Positions 1 to 9,347 of a DNA stretch of 64,000 bases are shown one piece after another. The DNA comes from Marsupella aquatica (lineage: Eukaryota; Marchantiophyta). The position numbers and the translations under genes are program-made. The stretch lies in NCBI GenBank assembly GCA_973895155.1, contig OZ316893.1, forward strand, positions 2,728,001 through 2,792,000, given 5' to 3'. Positions within the stretch are counted from its first letter, which is position 1. The number at the start of each line of letters is the position of its first letter. The notes below the pieces were generated by a model, which did no database searches, was not told where the DNA came from, and saw only the letters and a program-made list of their open reading frames with translations.

Positions 1-459
1 GTAAATTTGATAAACATTGAAGTCCATCTGGGTTTCAGATGCCCAGCGGACACTAAACACCCCCGCCCCCCAATGGGAGAATCTCACAGACATGAAGGCC
101 CATGTACTTGCGCTTCAATTGCCTGGTTCTATTTACTAAGCAAGCCATATTCTTGTTTTAATTTTAATTTTGGCCCATGAGGGTTTTCTTCTTTGTTACT
201 ATTTCCATGTTGAAACTGTCTTCTCACATCTAGCTACAGCAGATTGATTACCTGTTGGAATGAACCTAATATAGTCAGGTAACCCAGTGCCCACCAACTC
301 ACTAGTCAATGTTCACCAGGAACGCAATCACCAGCTCACCCTTGAGTTGACCCATCTATGAGCTCTCAACGTGATTATAACTAGACATCAAGCTATTGCT
401 AATCCAATTTAATTGTTGTTGCAAAAAAGTTGGATGTGCAGTGCTCAGGAGAATCACTA
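1..459. other. Intergenic DNA, nothing recognised
   Basis: No convincing reading frame, RNA gene or transposon end is visible on either strand. Confidence 0.5.
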
Positions 460-551
460 CAATCAGTGTTGTTGTTAGCAGAACAGACACTAATAACTAG
501 GCCAGCAATCAGTGTTGTTGTTAGCAGAATAGACACTAATAACTAGGCCAG
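460..551. repeat. 46-bp tandem duplication
   Basis: Two adjacent 46-bp copies (460-505 and 506-551) begin CAATCAGTGTTG and end TAGGCCAG. They differ at one base (AACAGACAC versus AATAGACAC). A third copy starts at 552 but breaks off after a few bases. It looks like local replication slippage, with no function implied. Confidence 0.9.
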
Positions 552-720
552 CAATCATGTCTCCTTATATTTTCTTATGCACTCTCTTTTGCACTTTGCC
601 AACATGCCCAAGCATATTTCTTCCTCTGCCAAGTTCCTATGTAGCACATGAGGAGATAAAATAATCAGAAGACAGCATCTGGCCTATTGGACAGGATGAC
701 ATGAGATATGGAGGGAATGG

Positions 721-1132
721 GTGGCAGAGATAGAGGCAATGACACTGTCAAAGTCACAAAACTACTTTGTTACAACATCAAAAATTCAAGAATTAAAGAG
801 ACACTCTCAATTTTTCCAGGATATCAAGAATTCCAAAAATAATCGAAGACATCCAATCTGTGATACGAATTTTCTTCTTGTGATGGGGAGAGTTTTTCTA
901 GGGAAAGATTTTACTATCCTCGAATTGATGAAGATCATGTACAATGCGCATAATGAGTAAGTTGGTTTTCCTACACCCTTTTGTGGATGGAGTGACTGTA
1001 TGTTTGTACCATTAGTGCCAAAAGCCCTGACAATGTTCTTTGATATCAAATTGAAGGCAGAGAACCCTAGTGTATGCTATTTCTTTGCCTTCACTCCTCG
1101 TAGCAATAGCCAACCTGCAAAAGCCATTAATT
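721..1132 (+). pseudogene. Unrecognised decayed coding remnant
   Basis: A frame of about 79 codons without an ATG start runs to a TAA at 958-960. The same frame is then open for about another 57 codons to about 1,132. Its composition (for example GFPTPFCGWSDCMF after the stop) looks more coding-like than the surroundings, but I recognise no domain. It could be a transposon protein fragment or chance. The stretch from 1,133 to 1,463 shows nothing further. Confidence 0.2.
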
Positions 1133-1463
1133 AGCGTGAAGACACATGAGAGAATTCATGGTCATATATGATAGGCCGGAAGGTGCCTTTTGAAGGGTTC
1201 TACAAACATAGATTTTGATTCTACGCGTGCAAGGCTTAAACAAATTTTAAATTATTACCTGGGAAAAACATAAAAACCAAATTACAATTTGACACATATA
1301 GGGTTTAAACAAAATTGTAACCTGGGCACAACAAAAAAACCAAATTACAATTTTATAGCAAAAATTTTATATACACATTTTCAAATTGGCTAAAATATGT
1401 ACTAGCAAGGTATTGGAATAATGCACACCTATATTTCAGTGGCATATAGAAGTCAGCTCCTAG

Positions 1464-1610
1464 GGGGGTCACTTCCACGGAAGTGGCATATCAGGTGCGA
1501 CAAAGTATAGGCCCATTTAAATGGGTGTGGCCTCAAGGGCCTCAATCCAAGGGGTGTCCCATATCACGCACGAAGTTTGGGGGAAATAAACACCCTAAAA
1601 CTTAAGTCAA
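1464..1610 (+). mobile_element. MITE family B, 5' fragment
   Basis: It begins with an inverted-repeat-like end (CTAGGGGGGTCACTTCC), followed by the internal palindrome CACTTCC-ACGGAAGTGG and the shared subterminal block ending in AAGTATAGGCCCATTTAAATG. These match the complete copy at 26,246-26,572. The similarity fades after about 1,520 and no right end is found, so this is a truncated copy. Confidence 0.65.
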
Positions 1611-1687
1611 TAAAGTTTTTTGAGGAACTTTGTTACCTTTAACTCGATAGAATATTCCCAAATTTGATTTCCAAAAACCCTATGATT

Positions 1688-1798
1688 GCCCACACAGGCA
1701 TGACTTTATGGTAGTTCACTTAAATATAGACTGATAGGTCTTGGGTTCAACTATTGTGGCTGACTCTTCCCTTTCTATGGGGTTTCATAGATTTCCTC
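1688..1798 (+). mobile_element. tRNA-derived SINE, 5' part (split by MITE)
   Basis: This matches the complete SINE at 31,963-32,112 (- strand) along its whole body. A tRNA-like A box is present near 1,709 (TGGTAGTTCAC) and a B-box-like GGGTTCAACTA follows about 35 bases later, as expected of an internal RNA polymerase III promoter. A 13-bp target duplication brackets the whole element: 1,675-1,687 and 8,611-8,623, with one mismatch. The element is interrupted at 1,798 by a MITE that itself contains Copia-1. Its tail resumes at 8,593. Confidence 0.75.
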
Positions 1799-1925
1799 CT
1801 TAGGGGTTTCACTTCCATAAAAATGACACATCACGTGCGATGAAGGATACAGTCATTTTATTGGTTCTAAGGGAAGACTTAAGAATTTATGCAGAAGAAC
1901 AATAGGGTCTTTTAAATTCTATTTT
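1799..1925 (+). mobile_element. MITE family A, left half (split by Copia-1)
   Basis: The left end reads CTTAGGGGTTTCACTTCC and is followed by the family's CATCACGTGCGA and GGTTCTAAGGGAAGACTTAAG blocks. The right half is at 8,426-8,584. An 8-bp target duplication lies outside it: ATTTCCTC at 1,791-1,798 and ATTTCCAC at 8,585-8,592 (7 of 8 match). The break point is the ATTTT target duplication of Copia-1. Confidence 0.85.
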
Positions 1926-2346
1926 TGTTGGGTATTTACTCTTACGTCTAGGTTAGGTATGACGTGGTTGGTACAACAACGTGGGTTGGTACAACTACGT
2001 GGTTAGGTACAACTACGTGATTAGGTACAACTAGGTGGTTAGGTACAACTACGTGATTAGGTACAACTATGTGGTTAGGTACAACTAAGTTGCACACTAT
2101 ATCATAAGAGGCATGTGTGCTTGGAGAGGTAGAACCAAGGCTCATTGTTATGGAGCCACTTGAGAGATAGGGAGAGCTTACACTGTGGAGACTCGGTATA
2201 GCCGACGGGCTTAGAGTTCAGTAAAGCTCTCTTGTGTGTTCCCGTGGACGTAGCCTCAAGGAGGTGAACCACGTATCTCTTGTGTCGACTATTGTGCGTT
2301 GGATGGTTCATGGGCTTGCCGTTGCGATCGTCGTCTATGCTCAACA
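1926..2346 (+). repeat. Copia-1 5' LTR
   Basis: The LTR begins TGTTGGG and ends CTCAACA, with short inverted ends TGTTG/CAACA. Between about 1,964 and 2,088 the U3 portion consists of about seven degenerate 18-bp units of the type GTGGTTAGGTACAACTAC, five of which carry an ACGTG core. The 3' half is shared with the Copia-2 LTR. No clear TATA box is seen. Confidence 0.97.
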
Positions 2347-2348
2347 AT

Positions 2349-2360
2349 TGGTATCAGAGC
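2349..2360 (+). promoter_or_regulatory. Primer binding site (tRNA-iMet)
   Basis: TGGTATCAGAGC starts two bases inside the 5' LTR and is complementary to the 3' end of plant initiator methionine tRNA, the usual minus-strand primer of copia elements. Confidence 0.95.
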
Positions 2361-3500
2361 ATGCTTGGGAGGTGACGTATGTTCGTGACGGGATTTCATG
2401 ACGGTTTTTCCAGCGTTGAGTGTTGGTGGATTTTCCAGAGTTCCATCGCATGGAACTTGGAGTTTATGGGCTCAACGGATAGATCAGGGCAAGAGCTTTC
2501 TAACGGTGTGAAGAAATCGTTGAACGGAGCTCGTGGTGCAGAGAGATCTAAGTTTTTGTCGTTCTGGATTTTGTGAAGAAAGTTGGCAATCGACTCGGAG
2601 GGAGAAGCGTCAAGTGTTTTGACTCAACGGAGAGATTGAGGCAAGACGATTGTTTTTGAGTCCGGGATTGGCTCTTTGATGCAAAGAGGAAGGCTAAGCA
2701 AAATCAATTACCTTGTTGGACTTGGTGACGGCACCAAGTGCAATTGATCAACATTCGTTGTTGACAAGGTACCATTTATTTCTCTTTGAAAAACTGATTC
2801 GAAATTGGCTATGGCAATTGAAAGAAATCTGTCATCTTTACCAATTTTTTTCTCCCTCGTTCTTTCCTCGTTTTGGGTGCTTCTTATATCGATCTTCATC
2901 GCCTCGGAGTCTAGTTTCCAAATCTGAAATCGGATCTTGATTTCGTCAAAACCCGAGTGAGATATCTTGCGTTTGGTGTCGAGGGGTACATTCTGCCGTG
3001 TGTATTTTCTGCGCGCGCGACCAGATTTCGACGACGAAGGGTGGTAGGGGGTTTTGGGGGTTCGAGGACACATGTCAGCCCCTCGATTGTTCTTCCAAAA
3101 TTCCCACAGGGCCTGTACAAGGGTCATAGAATATTCCAAAAAACCAGAGAGCTATTTTTTGACCGTCCGACAAAGATTTCATCCGCCGAACGGTAACTTT
3201 TTTGGTTATTTTTCGGCGAGGTCATAGCCATTGAAGTTGGCAATGCAGCGCACCAATCACATCGCAATTCCGACAACGGGTTGTACTTGGTATTTCGGTT
3301 ATTCCCTGAGGTGGTCAAAACGGGGGAGTTTCCCAAGGTTTTACCCACCTCGACCAAAATTTGAATAACTTTTCCGTCAAATTTCGATTTTGATTTTGGT
3401 TTTCAGTATTGGACTCCTAGCTTTGTGGGCTACGCGGCGGTGTTGAGTTTCGAGTTTTTTGAGAAGTTGTGAAAAACAACATTTTTTGTGACTTTCTCAT
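2361..3500 (+). other. Copia-1 untranslated leader
   Basis: This is a 1.1-kb region between primer site and gag. It is related to the leaders of Copia-2 and Copia-3, for example around 3,125-3,360 versus 41,705-41,945. Short reading frames on both strands are not conserved between the copies and are not annotated. Confidence 0.8.
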
Positions 3501-4535
3501 ATGAGTGATTCGGAGGAGTTTTTCGAAGACGTGGAACTTGAAGCACGAGGATCACCGCGGAGGTTTCAGGGGCAGAGAGAGGAGCAGGAGGAAGAGCACG
3601 TGACACCGATACCATCACCGGTGCGGCGTGTGGTGGAGGAAGCAGTACTACTACCGGAGCTCACGGTAAAGAAGAAGATGGGGACTTTCAAGCTTGGGGG
3701 ACCCAAGTATGAAGTGACAAAGTATGATGGGCGCTCTGACTACTTGCTATGGGAGAAGCAGGTGAAGGGAGTGCTTTATGCGTCAGGGATGGGCCAACTG
3801 CTGAGCCCTCGTGAAGACGATGTTGATGAGAAACAATGGGACCGCATGCAGGAGCAGGGAGTGTGGTGTGTTACACTCTATCTCATGCCTCCCATCATCA
3901 AGCAGTTAGGTGCACATAAGGATTGCATGTCCTTGTTTGCGGAATTGCAGAGCAAGTATCACCGCAAGGAGTTGTCGAACCGGCTCTACACTTCCTACAA
4001 ACTGATGAGTTTCAGGATGAAGGAATCTGGTACGAAGTTGCAAGACCATGTGGATGCTTTCAACGACATGGTCGTTGACTTGGAAAACCTTGGGGAGACT
4101 TTGAATGATGAGACGAAGGCTCTGCAGCTTCTTAGTTCATTGCCTCCATCTTACCAGTCCCTATCACGAGTGTTGTTGCATCGTGATAGGGATACCATTT
4201 CATACAATGACGTGGTAAGTTCTCTGCTTAGTGATGATCTTCAGCAGAAGATGCACATCACGTCACAGCCTTCATCATCTGGTGTTGCCCTCAATGTTAA
4301 CCGTGGGAGGAGTATGCAGCGACCAACTGGGGACCGTAGAACCCAGTTTAGATCTAAATCCAGATCTAAGTCCAAGGGTAAATCCCCTCAGAGGAGGCAG
4401 GTGACATGTTGGAAGTGCAACCAAGTTGGACACTTCAAGCGAGACTGTAAGGGAAAGGCAGCGGAAACTTCATCGGCAAATGTGGCTAGGGCTGATGGAG
4501 AAGCTGATTTACTCAATGATGAGTATGTTTTATGA
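3501..4535 (+). CDS. gag: Copia-1 Gag polyprotein region
   Basis: The frame has 344 codons from an ATG (MSDSEEFFEDVE) that is matched by the Gag start of Copia-2. The N-terminal segment is acidic and rich in Glu. A copia Gag core follows (KYDGRSDYLLWEKQVKG about residues 70-85; LLSSLPPSYQSL about residue 210). Next comes a basic Arg/Ser/Lys-rich stretch and a complete CCHC zinc knuckle (CWKCNQVGHFKRDC), which binds RNA in the nucleocapsid. The frame ends with a TGA after DLLNDEYVL. The next codons continue in the same frame into protease, and the other two copies have TGA at the same place. The Gag core differs clearly from those of Copia-2 and Copia-3, which resemble each other. Confidence 0.9.
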   Translation: MSDSEEFFEDVELEARGSPRRFQGQREEQEEEHVTPIPSPVRRVVEEAVLLPELTVKKKMGTFKLGGPKYEVTKYDGRSDYLLWEKQVKGVLYASGMGQLLSPREDDVDEKQWDRMQEQGVWCVTLYLMPPIIKQLGAHKDCMSLFAELQSKYHRKELSNRLYTSYKLMSFRMKESGTKLQDHVDAFNDMVVDLENLGETLNDETKALQLLSSLPPSYQSLSRVLLHRDRDTISYNDVVSSLLSDDLQQKMHITSQPSSSGVALNVNRGRSMQRPTGDRRTQFRSKSRSKSKGKSPQRRQVTCWKCNQVGHFKRDCKGKAAETSSANVARADGEADLLNDEYVL

Positions 4536-7500
4536 AGCTGGGGGTATGCCCTGTGCACGTCATCTAGGAGAGCAGATGATGTGTGGATTCTTGATTGTGC
4601 TTGCTCTTTTCATATTTGTTACATTCGTGAGTTTTTCAGTTCTTACTCTGTTTCAAACGGTTCAGTTCTGATGGGAAATGATCACTCCTGTCAAATTGAG
4701 GGAATTGGGTCTGTGAAGATTCAAATGTTTGATGGCGTTGTGCGCACAGTGTCCGGAGTCAGGTATGTACCTGGCATGCGTAAGAATCTGATTTCACTCG
4801 GTGTGTTGGATTCAAATGGTCATCAATGGAGCGTTATTGATGGTGAACTTCAAGTCAGGTCGGGAGAGACAGTGATTTTGAAGGGGAGTAGACAAAAGAA
4901 TTTGTATGTGTTACAGGGCAATACTGTATGTGGAGAGGCCAATGTAACCAAGTCTCACGAGGAGATGACTCAACTGTGGCATTCACGGCTAGGCCACATG
5001 AGTGAGAAGGGTTTGGCTATCTTACGGAAGAATGGACTCATTTTTGATTTGCAATCTTGTAAATTAGAGTTTTGTGAGCATTGCATTCTTGGAAAGCAGC
5101 ATCGTCGTGCTTTTGGTGTTGGAACTCATCGTTCCAAAGCGGTTCTTGAGTACATACATAGTGACGTGTGGGGTCCATCCTCGACTCCCTCACACTCTGG
5201 AAAGTTGTACTATGTATCATTTATTGATGATTACTCAAGATTTGTGTGAATTTATTTCATGACGCATAAGTCTGATGTCTTGTCCATTTTTAAGAAGTGG
5301 AAGGCCCAGGTGGAGAATCAAACTGGAAACACGATCAAGTGTTTGGATACAAGGGTGAAGAGTCTGAGGTCAGACAATGGCGGGGAGTACACTTCAATGG
5401 AATTTGAAGAGTACTGTTCAGAACAGGGGATAACTCGCCATCTCACCACAGTTTATACTCCGTAGCAGAATGGTGTCGCTGAGAGGCTCAATCGGACACT
5501 GTTGGAGCGGTCACGGAGTATGTTGAGCCAATCAGGTTTACCACAAGAATTTTGGGCAGAAGCTGTCAATACCGCAGCTTATTTGGTAAATCTTTCTCCT
5601 TCTAGTGCTATCAATTTCAAAATGCCGTTTGAGATGCGCTATAAGCGGCAAGCAGACTATCATGGCTTGGTAATTTTTGGAAGTGATGCATATGCTCTCA
5701 CACCAAAGCAGAATAGGACCAAGTTGGATCCTACCTCCAGGAAATGTGTTTTTCTTGGGTACCAGAGTGGTGTGAAAGCCTATAGGCTATGGGATCCTAT
5801 TGCCTGTAAGCTCGTTGTCAGTAGGGATGTTTCCTTCAATGAATCCAGATTATTGAAGGAGGGGGAGAATACTCAGGTCTCCGGTACTGACAAAGGAAAA
5901 TCTCCTATCCCGGATCTCGTTGAGGGGGAGATTGGTTATGAGGTGCATGACCGGAGAGAAGGAGTTGCTCCAATTATGGAGCTGGTTCCTATGCCAGAGG
6001 AACCAGAGAAGTTTGTTGATGCTGGTGAGCAACAAGTGGATGCTGTTGAGCTTCAAATTGTACCAGCACACGCAGATCAACCGGAGTCATCGGCTAGAAG
6101 AACATCTGGTCGCACTGTACGCGCTCCATCAAGGTATGGACAGTGGGTTGATTCATCTCAATTGCAAGAGGATGATTTTACAGCTGATGATGAGGGTGAT
6201 GCGTTAATTTTGGAAGAAGGAGAACCTTCTTCATTTCATGAGGCAAGTGCTTCAAAAGAGAAGCAGAAGTGGACTGCAGCAATGCAAACGGAGATGCAGT
6301 CACTAAAGGATAACAAAACTTGGGAGCTTGTTAAGCTGCCTAAGGGTCAGCAAGTGGTGGACAGCAAGTGGATTTACAAGCTGAAGGATAATTCCATAGG
6401 AGGTGGATCGAAGGTCTACAAGGCTAGATTGGTAGCAAAGGGATTCACACAAGAGAAAGGTGTGGATTACAATGAGGTCTTCTCACCAGTTGCTAAGTAC
6501 TCTACAATACGACTATTGTGTGTACTTGTTGTAATGTTTGGTCTGCTCCTAGATCAGATGGATGTTGTCACAGCTTTCCTCTATGGCACATTGGAAGAGG
6601 TGATCTTCATGAGACAACCGCTAGGTTTTGTGAAGAGAGGACAGGAGGAATTGGTTTGCAGATTGCTGAAATCCTTGTATGGGTTGAAGCAGTCACCAAG
6701 ACAGTGGAACAAGCGGTTTGACGATTGGATTCGGTCATAAGGTTTTCACAGAAGTGTATTTGACCCTTGTGTGTATTTGAAACCGGTGAAGAATGTTATC
6801 TTTGGGTTCATTGTTTTAGTACTTTATGTGGATGACATGCTAATTGCAGCCAAGGATAGGTCTGAGATTGTTAAGCTCAAGGCATTGCTTAGTGCAGAGT
6901 TTAAGATGAAGGACTTAGGGCCAGCTAAGAGGATTTTGGGTATGGAGATCACTAGGGACTTGGAGGCTGGCAAGCTATGGTTGACGCAGAGCAGTTATGC
7001 GAGGAAGGTAATTGCAAGGTTCAACATGGAGAATAGCAAGCCAGTAAGTACCCCGTTGGCTCCATACTTCAAGTTATCATCAGCGTTCTGTCCTACGGAT
7101 GACACAGAGAAGGGGTTGATGTCAAAGGTTCCATATGACAAGGCAGTGGGGAGTCTCATGTATTTGATGACTTGCACTAGACCTGATCTTGCCATGGCTA
7201 TAGGCAAGGTGAGCAGGTACATGTCGAATCCAGGGAAGGTACACTGGGAAGCAGTGAAGTGGATTATCAGGTACTTGAAGGGTACCGTGGATCATGGTCT
7301 TTTATTTGATGCGAATGCAAAGAATGCTAGATCATTGATTGGCTATGTAGATTCTGACTATGGACAAGATTTGGACCGAAGGAGATCAACAACAGGATAC
7401 GTGTTCACACTTGGCGGTGGATGCATAAGTTGGAGGTCTACTTTGCAGAAGTGTATTGCTCAGTCTACTACAGAAGCGGAGTATGTTGCAGCTGCGGAAG

Positions 7501-7808
7501 CAGCAAAGGAAGCGATTTGGTTGGATAGACTTATCACTGAAATGGGATTGCCACAGGGGAATGTGAAGCTCCATTGTGATAGTCAAAGTGCGCTCCACCT
7601 TGCTGTGAACCAGGTGATGGACAGCAGAGTGAAGCACATTGACGTCAGGTACCATTTTATCAGGCAGGCTGTGTCTGATAATTTATTTGAGCTAGTCAAG
7701 ATTGATGGTAAACTCAACCCGGCTGACGCATTTACCAAAGTGATTCCTTTGGAGAGTTTCTCTAGACACCGTGACGTATTGCAGGTTTTGCAATTGCATC
7801 ACAAGTAG
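4536..7808 (+). pseudogene. pol: Copia-1 Pol, three extra nonsense codons
   Basis: Domains occur in copia order. Protease comes first, with the active-site motif WILDCACSFHI (Asp-Cys-Ala where Asp-Ser/Thr-Gly is usual). The GAG-pre-integrase/zinc region follows (WHSRLGHM, then CEHCILGKQH). Integrase core acidic residues lie in HSDVWGP, RSDNGGEY and [11 protein letters not shown] contains [11 protein letters not shown] and the catalytic YVDDM. RNase H contains GYVDSDYG, TTEAEYVAA and CDSQSALH. Stops at 5,247 (TGA), 5,463 (TAG) and 6,738 (TAA) fall at codons that are Trp or Gln in Copia-2, so each is a C-to-T or G-to-A change. From 6,771 to 7,808 the frame is open. Confidence 0.95.
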
Positions 7809-7982
7809 AGTTTTCTTAAACATTCATTGTAATTACTGATATATGCTCTTCCTCATTCCTATGTATTAGGCTACGGCTTAGTTCTGGTTTGCTCTAGTTA
7901 GAGAGGGAAACCGGTTTGGTTTCTGTCCAGAACTTCCCGCTGAGGGATCATATACATTGGCAGTATTACTCTCCCCTAGACC

Positions 7983-7998
7983 AGAGTCAAGGGGAAGA
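7983..7998 (+). promoter_or_regulatory. Polypurine tract of Copia-1
   Basis: The purine-rich run AAGGGGAAGA lies just before the 3' LTR and would prime plus-strand synthesis. The same context (CCAGAGTCAAGGGG) precedes the 3' LTR of Copia-2. Confidence 0.85.
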
Positions 7999-7999
7999 T

Positions 8000-8420
8000 T
8001 GTTGGGTATTTACTCTTACGTCTAGGTTAGGTATGACGTGGTTGGTACAACAACGTGGGTTGGTACAACTACGTGGTTAGGTACAACTACGTGATTAGGT
8101 ACAACTATGTGGTTAGGTACAACTACGTGATTAGGTACAATTATGTGGTTAGGTACAACTAAGTTGCACACTATATCATAAGAGGCATGTGTGCTTGGAG
8201 AGGTAGAACCAAGGCTCATTGTTATGGAGCCACTTGAGAGATAGGGAGAGCTTACACTGTGGAGACTCGGTATAGCCGACGGGCTTAGAGTTCAGTAAAG
8301 CTCTCTTGTGTGTTCCCGTGGACGTAGCCTCAAGGAGGTGAACCACGTATCTCTTGTGTCGACTATTGTGCGTTGGATGGTTCATGGGCTTGCCGTTGCG
8401 ATCGTCGTCTATGCTCAACA
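8000..8420 (+). repeat. Copia-1 3' LTR
   Basis: The 3' LTR is 421 bp and differs from the 5' LTR at two bases, both inside the 18-bp U3 repeat block. It is followed by the target duplication ATTTT. Confidence 0.97.
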
Positions 8421-8425
8421 ATTTT

Positions 8426-8584
8426 GAGACTTATAAGAACATTAGGGTCTTTTTTATCTAATTTTTGGAATATTCCAACTTTTTAGGGGTTAAAAAATTA
8501 AAAACAATTCCTTGCATTTTAGGGGGCCAAGGCCTAAAAACATCGCAGGTGATAGGGAGGTCCCCATATAATAAGACCCCCAAG
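8426..8584 (+). mobile_element. MITE family A, right half
   Basis: This continues the element broken at 1,925. It carries GAGACTTATAAGAACATT, GGAATATTCCAAC, AAAACATCGCAGGTGAT and the right end ATAAGACCCCCAAG, the inverted counterpart of the left end. It is followed by the 8-bp duplication ATTTCCAC. Confidence 0.85.
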
Positions 8585-8592
8585 ATTTCCAC

Positions 8593-8610
8593 TTTAAATT
8601 TTATTTTTTT
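8593..8610 (+). mobile_element. SINE tail (3' part of the split SINE)
   Basis: The AT-rich tail TTTAAATTTTATTTTTTT continues the SINE broken at 1,798. The SINE's right target duplication, AAACCATATGATT, follows at 8,611-8,623. Confidence 0.65.
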
Positions 8611-8755
8611 AAACCATATGATTCTTATAATTCTCAAAACTAGATTAAAACAACCCTTGAGTTCGTCACAAAAATTTAAAAGTATTTCACTAAACCCAAT
8701 TACGAAACTCTATATTTATTTGCGCGTGATGGGTTGGAAGAAAAGAAATGAGGAG

Positions 8756-9025
8756 CTCGGGGGTGTAGCGGAGGACTTCCAAAATTTTGCGGAAAAACAA
8801 GTAGGGCATGCTTTATTGATTGGTTTACTTGAAAGAAAACAATTTGCCTATTAATTATAAAACTATTTCCTTTAGATTTTTTAACAGTTTTTTAATTTTA
8901 AAATGGCAAAATTTTAAGTTAAAAGGGTGTTGCAAAAAACAATATTCACTTATAAGTTAGAGGGTCAAACACTAAAACGTTGCACATGATGTGCCACTTC
9001 TATGGAAATGACCCCCCCTCCCCCC
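8756..9025 (+). mobile_element. MITE family B, internally deleted copy
   Basis: The copy begins CTCGGGGGTG and then joins directly to the internal family sequence (GTAGCGGAGGACTTCC), so about 70 bases after the left end are missing. The remainder follows family B through AAAACGTTGCACATGATG to a C-rich right end. A 20-bp direct repeat, GATGGGTTGGAAGAAAAGAA, lies on both sides (8,728-8,747 and 9,046-9,065). Confidence 0.7.
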
Positions 9026-9191
9026 TTCCAGTGGAGAAAATTAAAGATGGGTTGGAAGAAAAGAAGTGATGACCCCATGCTTGTATCCTGAAAATAACAT
9101 GATGGTGATCCCCCAAGCTTTAATCTTTCAACTTGCTTAAATTTTTTTGTCACATACCAAACTGAAAGGACATTAATACATTATATCCTAA

Positions 9192-9347
9192 TTAGTTCAT
9201 GGACCCCTTGAACTCCTGAAAGTCCACCTTCCCATTACCGTCCGCATCGACTTCCTTGATTATCTGCTGACACTTCTTATAACTATGTCCTTCTTTCATG
9301 CCCAAGCTCTTCAACACCATCTGCACGTAGATGAGGCCCTTAGTGAA
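9192..9347 (-). pseudogene. Calmodulin-like EF-hand protein, C-terminal fragment
   Basis: On the - strand a short frame of about 51 codons ends in TAA at 9,194-9,192. It contains VLKSLGMKEGHS, an entering helix KKCQQIIKEV, a canonical EF-hand loop DADGNGKVDFQEF and a short tail GSMN. This order and spacing match the last EF-hand of plant calmodulin-like proteins, which bind Ca2+ as signalling sensors. The preceding EF-hand loop is not recognisable: GFTKGLIYVQ stands where a DxNGDGxI loop would be expected. No upstream exon was found in the next kilobase. It is either a lone 3' exon or, more likely, a captured or degraded fragment. Confidence 0.6.

Larger units (their letters stand above)
1926..8420 (+). 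mobile_element. Ty1/copia LTR retrotransposon Copia-1
   Basis: This is a full-length element with two 421-bp LTRs that differ at only two positions. It has 5-bp target duplications ATTTT (1,921-1,925 and 8,421-8,425), an initiator-tRNA-Met primer site, a polypurine tract, and gag-pol in copia order (protease, integrase, RT, RNase H). Gag and pol lie in a single frame from 3,501 to 7,808 without a frameshift, but four in-frame stops interrupt it (4,533 TGA, 5,247 TGA, 5,463 TAG, 6,738 TAA). The near-identical LTRs point to a recent insertion. Autonomous activity is unlikely unless the first stop is read through and the others are repaired or complemented in trans. Confidence 0.97.

Noticed and set aside
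2708-3357. Several frames in the Copia-1 leader
   Set aside because: They overlap on both strands and are not conserved in the leaders of Copia-2 and Copia-3.
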